Assembly (NCBI GenBank): GCA_964488355.1
Contig: CAZAUJ010000008.1
Span: 53,079 to 117,078 of the forward strand
DNA from: Thermoanaerobaculum sp964488355
GTDB taxonomy: Bacteria > Acidobacteriota > Thermoanaerobaculia > Thermoanaerobaculales > Thermoanaerobaculaceae
DNA: 64,000 nucleotides
Direction: 5' to 3'
In this document: piece by piece, positions 41,384-48,195 of the stretch
How the letters are laid out: each line of letters begins with the position of its first letter
Numbering within the stretch: the first letter of the stretch is position 1
Notes under the pieces: generated by a model
What the model saw: only the letters and a program-made list of their open reading frames with translations
Told to the model about the DNA's origin: nothing
Database searches by the model: none
Translations under genes and position numbers: made by a program

Positions 41384-42505
41384 ATGAGCTTCGCCCACCT
41401 GGTGCGGCTGCCGCCGCTCTTTGGCTCACCCGAGCGATGGATGTGCCCGCTGGCGCGCACCGTGTACCGGCTCTCCCGCCGCGCCGGGCATGACGAGGCC
41501 CTCACCCTGGTGGGCCGCTCGCAGTCGTTGGAACAGGCGCTCACCAAGCTGGCTAAGGCAGCACCCTTTTCTGAGCCGGTGCTGCTATTGGGCGAGTCAG
41601 GCACAGGCAAGGAGCTCTTGGCCAGGGCGCTGTACCTGCTTTCTCCCCGCCGTGGTGGGCCTTTCGTGGTGGTGAACTGCCCGCAGTTCCAGGATGGCAA
41701 CCTGACCGTCAGCGAGCTGTTTGGCCACAAGAAGGGCAGCTTCACCGGGGCGGTGGCCGACCGTAAGGGAGCCTTTGAGCTGGCGGATGGCGGCGTAATT
41801 TTCCTCGACGAGGTGGCCGATTTGCACAGCAGTGCCCAGGTGCTGCTTTTGCGGGCGCTGGCGACGGGGGAGTTCCAGGCGCTGGGTGACTCGCGCACGC
41901 GCAAGGCCAACGTGCGCGTGGTGGCCGCCACCAACCAACCCTTGGAACGCTTGCGCTTGGGGGACCGTTTCCGCGAGGACCTGTACTTTCGCTTGCGCTT
42001 TTTCCGCATCGTGGTGCCGCCTCTGCGCGAGCGCGGCGAGGACTGGCGAGAGCTGGTGGAGTTTGTGCTTTTCTGCCTGGAGCGCCGCCACGGCGTGACC
42101 AAAACCCTCTCGCCCGAAGCTTGGGAGCTGCTGGCTCGCTATCCATGGCCGGGAAACGTGCGCGAGCTGTGCAGCGTGGTCACCATGGGCTACGCCATGG
42201 CGGAGGGCACGACCATTTTTCCGGCGCACTTTGCCGAGCTCTTGGGGGAGGAGCAGTCCTTGGGGCGGCGGAGGGAAGACGAGCTCCTGCGCGAACTCCT
42301 CGCTTGCGGGGACTTTTGGAAGCTGGTGCACGATGCTTTCCTCGATCGCGAGCTCAACCGCCTCCAGGTGCAGCACATCATCCGCGCCGGCTTGGCCAAA
42401 GCGGGCGGCTCCTACAAGCGCCTTTTGGCCCTTTTTGGCATGCCGCAGAGGGATTACCAGCGCTTCATGGATTTCTTGCGCCACCACCGGCTGAAACCCT
42501 CATGA
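41384..42505 (+). CDS. Sigma-54-dependent transcriptional activator
   Basis: A 373-residue enhancer-binding protein. The AAA+ domain has Walker A GESGTGKE near residue 70 and the sigma-54 contact loop GSFTGA near 118. It also has Walker B VIFLDEVADL, the sensor and arginine-finger region FREDLYFRLRFF, and YPWPGNVREL. There is no receiver, GAF or PAS domain; only about 45 residues precede the AAA+ core. The C-terminal helical part probably binds DNA. The ATG at 41384 follows GGGGGAGGG. It overlaps the HAD/kinase gene by 4 bases, and a sigma-54 promoter lies 1.6 kb downstream at the lanthipeptide precursor. Confidence 0.9.
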   Translation: MSFAHLVRLPPLFGSPERWMCPLARTVYRLSRRAGHDEALTLVGRSQSLEQALTKLAKAAPFSEPVLLLGESGTGKELLARALYLLSPRRGGPFVVVNCPQFQDGNLTVSELFGHKKGSFTGAVADRKGAFELADGGVIFLDEVADLHSSAQVLLLRALATGEFQALGDSRTRKANVRVVAATNQPLERLRLGDRFREDLYFRLRFFRIVVPPLRERGEDWRELVEFVLFCLERRHGVTKTLSPEAWELLARYPWPGNVRELCSVVTMGYAMAEGTTIFPAHFAELLGEEQSLGRRREDELLRELLACGDFWKLVHDAFLDRELNRLQVQHIIRAGLAKAGGSYKRLLALFGMPQRDYQRFMDFLRHHRLKPS

Positions 42506-43977
42506 GCATCCGCGCTCTAGCCTTTGACCTGTTCGGCACGCTGGTGGAGCTGGAGGATCCGCTTTTCCTGCGCCAGGCCCCTGAGACCCTGGGCGTAAGC
42601 CGCCGCCAGTGGCTCGCAGCGGTGCGGCAGGTGGGCTTGCGGCAAGCCTTCCCCTCAGCCGAGACCTTGGCCCAGGCCCTGGCCGCTGCCTGCGGCGCAA
42701 ACCAACCCCTGGCCGTTGCCACCTTGGCCTCCGGGCTGGCGGCACAGCTGGCGGGCGCCAGACCGGTGAGCGGGGTGCGCGCCGCCCTGGGCTTTTTGCA
42801 GCGTCGCGGGTTCCCCTTGGCTTTGGTTTCCAACCTTTCCTCCGCTCACCTCGAGCTGGTGGATTCCCTGGGACTGCGCCCGCTCTTTTCGGTGGTGGTG
42901 GCCTCCTGCCAAACGGGCCTTACCAAACCCCAGGAGGCGGTCTTTCGCCTGCTGCACGAAGGGCTGGGCTTGCCGCCGGACGAGGTGTTGGTGGTTGGCG
43001 ACTCCCCTGCGGCGGATGGGGCGGCGCGGCGCTTTGGTTTTCCCGTGCTGCTGGTGGGGAAGGACCTACCCACCGCCGCCTACGCGGGTTGGCTCTCCCT
43101 TGCCGGGGCGGAGCCGGCAAAAGCCTTGGTGCCTCCGGGAACCTCCTGGACCGCCAGCGACGGCCTTTGGCAGCTGGAAAGCTTTCGGCCTCTGGCTGAC
43201 GAGCTCCAGGGTCGCTACAACCTGGTGGCGGTGGCGCGGGCCCGTAGCGGCGAGGGGGAGGCAAGCTGGTACCTCAAGCGCTTTTGGCATCCGGCCTCCG
43301 CTTACGTGGATGAGCTGGCGCGCCGCTTGGCGGCGTCGCTCCACCTGCCGGTGCCGGAGGCGGTGGTGGTGGCAGGGCCGGAGCCGGTGTTGGCCAGCCG
43401 TCAGGTACCGGGAGAACCCTTTTCCGGACCCATGGATGCGGAGCTGGCTTACGATTTGGGCGCGCACCTGGCCTTTGCCTACGCCTTTGCCAATGCGGAT
43501 ATCCGCCCGCGCAACGCCTTTGCCTTTCGCCAGGGCAACCGAAGCCGCTTGGCTCTCATTGACTTCGAACACTGCTTTTTAAATTTGGCCATTCCTCCCG
43601 AGAACCTGCCCCAGAGCCACGATGCCCGCGCCCTGTCGGCAGTGAGCTTGGCGGAAGCTCGCCGCCTTGCTACCCGACAGGTCATCACGCCTAAGACCAT
43701 CCTGCGGGCGAGAAACGAGTTCTTTGCTTTTCCGGCCGCCCCTTCGCCGGTTCGCCAGGCTCTGGCTGAGGGTTTTGCCCAGTGCTGGCAGGCGATGGTG
43801 CAAAGGCGCGACGAGCTGTTGGCCCAGGTGAGTGAGCGCCTGGGGGTTCAGCCGTACCTCCCGGTAGGCACCTGGCGTTTTCGCCGGGTCTTGGCGGCCT
43901 TTGATGTGGAGGAGATGCGCCAGCGGCTGACCCAGAGCCTGGACCAGGTGCTGGCGTTCTTCCTCGCCGAGGGGTAA
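42502..43977 (+). CDS. HAD hydrolase fused to a kinase-like domain
   Basis: A 491-residue fusion. Residues 1-215 are a haloacid-dehalogenase-type domain: nucleophile Asp in LAFDLFGTLVE, Ser in LVSNLSS, Lys in GLTKPQEAVF and the VGDSPAAD motif. Residues about 240-400 look like a HipA- or lipid-kinase-like fold: WYLKRFWHP (ATP lysine), ADIRPRNAF (catalytic Asp and Asn) and IDFEHCFLN (metal Asp). Phosphatase and kinase in one chain suggest control or reversal of a phosphorylation. Its position, coupled to the sigma-54 activator and just before the lanthipeptide precursor, ties it to that pathway. Substrate unknown. Confidence 0.75.
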   Translation: MSIRALAFDLFGTLVELEDPLFLRQAPETLGVSRRQWLAAVRQVGLRQAFPSAETLAQALAAACGANQPLAVATLASGLAAQLAGARPVSGVRAALGFLQRRGFPLALVSNLSSAHLELVDSLGLRPLFSVVVASCQTGLTKPQEAVFRLLHEGLGLPPDEVLVVGDSPAADGAARRFGFPVLLVGKDLPTAAYAGWLSLAGAEPAKALVPPGTSWTASDGLWQLESFRPLADELQGRYNLVAVARARSGEGEASWYLKRFWHPASAYVDELARRLAASLHLPVPEAVVVAGPEPVLASRQVPGEPFSGPMDAELAYDLGAHLAFAYAFANADIRPRNAFAFRQGNRSRLALIDFEHCFLNLAIPPENLPQSHDARALSAVSLAEARRLATRQVITPKTILRARNEFFAFPAAPSPVRQALAEGFAQCWQAMVQRRDELLAQVSERLGVQPYLPVGTWRFRRVLAAFDVEEMRQRLTQSLDQVLAFFLAEG

Positions 43978-43991
43978 TGAGTCGGGGCGGA

Positions 43992-44018
43992 GCTCCATGG
44001 ATGGAGCCCGGACTCCAT
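43992..44018. promoter_or_regulatory. Candidate enhancer site for the sigma-54 activator
   Basis: A perfect inverted repeat GCTCCAT-GG-ATGGAGC (43992-44007) is followed by a further direct half-site ACTCCAT (44012-44018). It lies about 80 bases upstream of the -24 element of the sigma-54 promoter, a normal distance for an upstream activator site. Confidence 0.5.
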
Positions 44019-44081
44019 GCGGCCGGATCTCGTCAGAAACTAACCTAATGAAAATACGAAGCTTAGTTTTTAGCCCGCGGT

Positions 44082-44096
44082 TGGCACCGGTCTTGC
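44082..44096 (+). promoter_or_regulatory. Sigma-54 promoter of the lanthipeptide operon
   Basis: TGGCAC (44082-44087), five bases, TTGC (44093-44096), followed by T, matches the -24/-12 consensus at every invariant position. The start would be near 44108, giving a leader of about 46 bases with a self-complementary CGTGCGCGCACG and the binding site AAAGGAGG before the precursor ATG. No sigma-70 promoter is apparent in the gap 43978-44153. Confidence 0.8.
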
Positions 44097-44153
44097 TCAG
44101 AAAAAGGACGTGCGCGCACGAGCAACGTCCCGCAAGGGAGAAAGGAGGCAGAA

Positions 44154-44495
44154 ATGGCAGAAACCGTAACGTTGACCCGAGGAGAGGTGAACGACCTGAT
44201 TGCCGGCTTCGCCGCCAAGAACCCGGAGTACCGCAAGGCGCTGCTGGCCAAGCCGCGGGAGGTGGTGGGCGCGCAGTTGGGCGCCGCCATTCCCCCTTCC
44301 GTGCAGGTCAAGGTCATCGAGGAGAAACCCAACGAGTTTTACGTGGTCATCCCTCACGTGGCCAAGGAAGGCGAGGAGCTTTCCGATGCGGACTTGGAGC
44401 AGGTGGCCGGCGGGAAGAAGGACACCTACAAGTGCACGATCCAGGCTGGCCTGGGGATGGGCACGCGCATCGAGATCAACGCCTCGCTGTTCTAA
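44154..44495 (+). CDS. NHLP-type lanthipeptide precursor
   Basis: A 113-residue RiPP precursor. Residues 1-87 are a nitrile-hydratase-like leader: LIAGFAAKNPEYRKALLAKP, then VQVKVIEEKPNEFYVVIP, then the acidic DADLEQVAGG ending in Gly86-Gly87. The 26-residue core (88-113) has one cysteine, Cys94, with possible dehydration sites Thr91, Thr95, Thr104 and Ser111, so at most one lanthionine ring. The leader would be removed after Gly-Gly by the C39 domain of the exporter encoded at 53.2 kb. The ATG follows AAAGGAGG. It is the first gene of an eight-gene operon under a sigma-54 promoter. Confidence 0.92.
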   Translation: MAETVTLTRGEVNDLIAGFAAKNPEYRKALLAKPREVVGAQLGAAIPPSVQVKVIEEKPNEFYVVIPHVAKEGEELSDADLEQVAGGKKDTYKCTIQAGLGMGTRIEINASLF

Positions 44496-44503
44496 AAAAA
44501 CTG

Positions 44504-44543
44504 GTCCACGGCCGATCGGCGCGCAGGTCGGCCGTGGACATTT
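44504..44543 (+). terminator. Hairpin between precursor and lanM (partial terminator/attenuator)
   Basis: GTCCACGGCCGA (44504-44515) pairs perfectly with TCGGCCGTGGAC (44528-44539) around a 12-base loop, followed by ATTTT. The T-run is short, so read-through is likely. This would give more precursor than synthetase mRNA. The GTG candidate start of lanM (44534) lies in the 3' arm, so folding may also limit its translation. Confidence 0.65.
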
Positions 44544-47227
44544 TCTCCCACCAGACCATGGCGCAGACGGCTTTCCTTTGCGAGTTGTTGGCCACAAGCC
44601 ACGGGAAAGGTGAGGCGCACTGGGCCATAGCCCAAACCATCGCGGCGCGCTGGGCGCAGGCGGTGGCGGGTGGCGACGAGAAGCTTTTCCGCCGTCGGTT
44701 GAACTGGGATGGTTGGCCCCAAGGCCACGAGCTGCTGGCCAGGCTGGCGAGGGGTTGGGCGGCTGGCGAGCAAGACCGTGGAAGCGAGCTGGTGCAGCAG
44801 CTCCTTCCGCCAGGTACAAGCCCTGCGCAAGCGGCCGAGCGGTTAGCCCACTGGGCTGCGAGGGAGCTGCGCCGCCGTTGGCCGAAAGACTGGTGGCAAA
44901 ACCTGAGTGGCGATTTTCGGCGTGCGTGCCAGAGGCAATTGGAAACGCTGCTGCGACAGGCGGGAGGGGCGGGGCTGCCTGTGGATGAGCTGCTGCAGCG
45001 GCGTCCCATCGTCGGTCGCTGGCTGGGCCAAAGGGCCTGGGAGTGGGTGTGCCAGGCCCAGCGGCTCGCACGGCGCTTTGCCCGCGACCGCAGGGCTTTG
45101 GCGGCGGCCTTTTCCTGGCCCAGGGCTTATCAAAGACCCGCCGCCCTGCTTTGGGGCCTTTCCGACCGTCACCGGGGGGAAGCGGTGGTGGCCCTGTCTT
45201 TCCCCGACCAGCCCGCGGTTTTTTACAAGCCCCGTTCGCTGCAACCGGAAGCGGTGTTGTCCGGCTGGTTCGAGCTCTTTCGCCAGTTGGGTGTGCCCAG
45301 TGCTCCCCTGCCACCCATGGTGGTGCGCTCGGGTTACGGCTGGATGCTGGAAGTGCCCCGAGCTCACCTCCGCAACCGCCAGCAACTGGCCCGCTGGTTT
45401 TACTCCGCCGGCGCCTTAGCCGCGGTGGCCTGGGTTCTGGGCCTGCGCGATTTGCACTGGGAAAACGTGATAGCGGCCGAGGAAGGTCCTGTGGTGGTGG
45501 ATGGGGAGTGCTGGGCCCAGCCCGTCAACCACCAAGACCTCGCCGGTGATAACCCCCTTTCCTCCGGCTTGCTGACCTTGCCCATTTCGGTCCACGGGCA
45601 GTGGCGGGAGGATGGGGCCCTGCTGGGTGGGGGGCAAGCTCGAGCCAAAAGCTTGCCCCTGTGGCAGGGCCAGCCGGCACCGGTGGCCCCCTTTGTGTCC
45701 GATGTTCTGGCAGGCTTTTCCGACAGCCTGGAGCGGCTAGCCCGTGCGGCAGGCCAACGCGGTTTTGCCAAGGCCTGCTGGCAGAGCATGCAGGGCTTGC
45801 GCGTGCGCTGGCTGGCGCGGCCCAGCGAAGCCTATGCTCAGCTGCTCACCTTTCTACTGAAAAGCCCCAAGGTTCGCGAAGGTTGGCACGCCAACCTGCT
45901 CACCGAGGCCGTGCTTCGGCCCATGGTAGCCACGTCGGTGCGGCGGCCTGCCCTTTGGCCCCAGGCACGGGAAGAGCAGCGCTCGCTGCTCGCGCTTTCC
46001 GTGCCGCGGTTGGTGGTGCGGGCGGCGCAAAAAACGGAAAGCTGGGCCCTCTCAGGTCGGCAAGCGATCTGGGCGCGCCTGACCAGCCTTACTCCTAGCC
46101 ACATCGCCGACCTCGTCCAGCAGGTGAGGGCCGCCTTACCCCGCGCGGCTGGCCCGGGTGGCGAGGAGGTTTTCCAACAGCAGGCGCGGGAGGTGGCCTC
46201 ACTGCTGGCAGCCAGTTCCCCTAACGGGTGCCCTTTCTTGGGCTCGGGCGCCGCTGGCCAGGCCCTTGCCTGGGCAGCTTGGGCGCGGGTGAGCAGCGAG
46301 GACCGGGCGCGGCGCCGCGCCCTCCAACTTTACCAGCGCGTGTTGGACGAGTTGCCTCCACGGGGACCGGTGGGTTTTTGCACCGGCTTGGGCGGCGTGG
46401 CTTACGCCTTGGCCGCCGGCTCGGCCTTGCTGCAGGAGCGGCAGCTGGCAGAACAGGCGTCCGCCCTGCTGGGCACCCTGGATAGGCTGGAGACGGCGCT
46501 TTGGGACGTGGAAGGCGGGCTTGCTGGTCTAATCCTAGGCAGTTGGGCTTTGCTGGAGCCGTTTCCCCAGCTCCGGGACCAGCTTTTGACCTGGGCGGAG
46601 GGGCTATGGCAGCTGTTGCCCCTGGCCGGGGAACGGGACCACGGCCCGGAGCGGCCAGAAGGCTTTGCCCACGGCTACTCGGGGGCGGCTGCTGCCTTGG
46701 GTCTTTTGGGCAAGGTCGGCCACTGCCCCAGGCTAGTGCGTCGAGCCTGGCAGCTCTTCTTGGCCGAGCCGGCGGGCAACGGGTGGGTATCCCGAGGACG
46801 CACTGCGACAGGTGTGACCGTGCCCCTGTCTGTGCAGGGTTGGTGCCACGGCGCTCCGGGGGCCTTGCTGGCGAGGCTGGCGGTTGGCTCGGCGCACGCG
46901 CCGGAGGAGGTTGCACGAGAGGAACGGCTGGCCCTGGAGATCAGCCTGCGCTTGCCCCTGGTGGGCCCCGCCTCCCTCTGCTGTGGTACCATCGCCCGTA
47001 GCGAAATCCTCCTGATTGGCGCGCAGCTGCAAGGGAGGGAGGTGCTGTGGCGGCAGGCGCGAGAACGCTGCAAGCAACTTTGCCGTTCCGGGAGCTGGCG
47101 CTCCCTTCCTTCGTCCGGGGGGCTGTTCGACGGCCTTCCGGGTTTCCTCTTTCATTTATGCCGGCAGCTGGCGCCGCAGCAGGTGGGCTCCGCGCTGTTT
47201 GGGGAGGTGGTATGGCAGGCGAGGTGA
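44534..47227 (+). CDS. lanM: Class II lanthipeptide synthetase (LanM), ProcM-like
   Basis: An 897-residue bifunctional synthetase if it starts at the GTG at 44534; an ATG at 44558 is an alternative, and neither has a strong binding site. The N-terminal dehydratase (kinase-like) domain keeps Lys232 (FYKPRSL), Asp306-x-His308-x2-Asn311 (RDLHWEN) and Asp323 (VVVDGECW). The C-terminal LanC-like cyclase has FAHGYSGAAAALG, Cys771 in GWCHGAPG, and Cys816-Cys817-Gly in SLCCGTI. That last motif replaces the usual Cys-His-Gly, giving three cysteine zinc ligands as in ProcM. It phosphorylates and eliminates Ser/Thr in the core and adds Cys. It overlaps the GNAT gene by 16 bases. Confidence 0.93.
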   Translation: MDIFSHQTMAQTAFLCELLATSHGKGEAHWAIAQTIAARWAQAVAGGDEKLFRRRLNWDGWPQGHELLARLARGWAAGEQDRGSELVQQLLPPGTSPAQAAERLAHWAARELRRRWPKDWWQNLSGDFRRACQRQLETLLRQAGGAGLPVDELLQRRPIVGRWLGQRAWEWVCQAQRLARRFARDRRALAAAFSWPRAYQRPAALLWGLSDRHRGEAVVALSFPDQPAVFYKPRSLQPEAVLSGWFELFRQLGVPSAPLPPMVVRSGYGWMLEVPRAHLRNRQQLARWFYSAGALAAVAWVLGLRDLHWENVIAAEEGPVVVDGECWAQPVNHQDLAGDNPLSSGLLTLPISVHGQWREDGALLGGGQARAKSLPLWQGQPAPVAPFVSDVLAGFSDSLERLARAAGQRGFAKACWQSMQGLRVRWLARPSEAYAQLLTFLLKSPKVREGWHANLLTEAVLRPMVATSVRRPALWPQAREEQRSLLALSVPRLVVRAAQKTESWALSGRQAIWARLTSLTPSHIADLVQQVRAALPRAAGPGGEEVFQQQAREVASLLAASSPNGCPFLGSGAAGQALAWAAWARVSSEDRARRRALQLYQRVLDELPPRGPVGFCTGLGGVAYALAAGSALLQERQLAEQASALLGTLDRLETALWDVEGGLAGLILGSWALLEPFPQLRDQLLTWAEGLWQLLPLAGERDHGPERPEGFAHGYSGAAAALGLLGKVGHCPRLVRRAWQLFLAEPAGNGWVSRGRTATGVTVPLSVQGWCHGAPGALLARLAVGSAHAPEEVAREERLALEISLRLPLVGPASLCCGTIARSEILLIGAQLQGREVLWRQARERCKQLCRSGSWRSLPSSGGLFDGLPGFLFHLCRQLAPQQVGSALFGEVVWQAR

Positions 47228-48195
47228 GGCTTTCCCTGTTGGAGAGCCCGGTGGATTCGGCTTTCCTTTCCATGACCTACCCGGCCTTCCGCCACCTTTT
47301 GCAGCTTGAGCCGGCGCCTAAGCTGGCCAACGAGGCCGGCAGCCTGCCGGTCCAGCCCGTAGCTGTGGCTGCCTTCCAGGACGAGCTGCCGGTGGGGCTG
47401 GCGTTGGTGGCTTTGCCCCTGGTGGAGGGGGAGGCGGCGGAGCTGTTGTCCGTGGACGTAGTTCCCGAGGCCAGGGGGCGGGGGGTGGGGACGGCGCTTG
47501 TGGCCGCGGGGGAAAAGGTAACGGCAGCGGCCGGTTTCCCCCTGTTGGCGGCCAGCTGGACGGAAGGCGCCAGTGGCACCGACTGGTGGGTGCGGACGCT
47601 TCAAGCGCGGGGCTGGCAGCCGCCAGAAAAGCGTACCCTTTCGCTGTTGTTTACCGCTGAAGAGGCCTTGAGCTTTCCCTGGTTGGACCGCTTTCCCCTG
47701 CGCGAGGGCTGCGAGATCGTGCCCCTTGCCCAGGTGACCGAAGAGGAATGGCAAGCCTTGCGCCGCTCGCAGGAGCTGGCGCCTTGGATTGCCCCTGACT
47801 TGGTGCCTTGGCGCTACATAAGCCAGGGATTCGAAGTGAAAACCAGCGTGGCGCTGCGCAGCCGCGAGGGCATTATGGGTTGGGTCATCAACCACCAGCT
47901 GAGCGAGCACTGGCTGCGCTTCACCTGCAGCTACATCCGCAAGGACTGGGGTCGTCGTGCGCGGATCTTGCCCCTGTTTTCTGCTTCCCTTCGACGCATG
48001 GTGGACGCAGGCTTTTCCCAAGCATCCTTTGTTGCCCCTGTGCGCCACCCCACCATGGTGCGCTTCGTCGAGGCGCACATGGCACCTTGGGTGCGGGTGG
48101 TGCGCTGGACCTGGGGCAGCAGCAAGGAGCTCCGGCGGCAGGAGGGGCTCGGGGTACAAGAACGAAAGGAGGAGCTATGCGAACACGAACGGTAG
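47212..48195 (+). CDS. Tandem GNAT acetyltransferase in the lanthipeptide operon
   Basis: A 327-residue protein. Residues 1-140 form a GNAT domain with the acetyl-CoA loop VVPEARGRGVGTALVAAGEK. Residues about 160-327 look like a second, degenerate GNAT fold (GIMGWVINHQLSEHWLRF, SYIRKDWGRRARILPL) without a clear Arg/Gly loop. It may acetylate the peptide or act on a cofactor or self-protection target; this cannot be read from the sequence. It starts inside lanM and its end overlaps the TolC-like gene by 19 bases, so it belongs to the operon. Confidence 0.8.
   Translation: MAGEVRLSLLESPVDSAFLSMTYPAFRHLLQLEPAPKLANEAGSLPVQPVAVAAFQDELPVGLALVALPLVEGEAAELLSVDVVPEARGRGVGTALVAAGEKVTAAAGFPLLAASWTEGASGTDWWVRTLQARGWQPPEKRTLSLLFTAEEALSFPWLDRFPLREGCEIVPLAQVTEEEWQALRRSQELAPWIAPDLVPWRYISQGFEVKTSVALRSREGIMGWVINHQLSEHWLRFTCSYIRKDWGRRARILPLFSASLRRMVDAGFSQASFVAPVRHPTMVRFVEAHMAPWVRVVRWTWGSSKELRRQEGLGVQERKEELCEHER

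Noticed and set aside
40311..41384. A 357-codon plus-strand frame across the STAS and cyclic-nucleotide/FHA genes
   Set aside because: It covers parts of two well-supported genes in other frames and has low-complexity Gly/Ala content.
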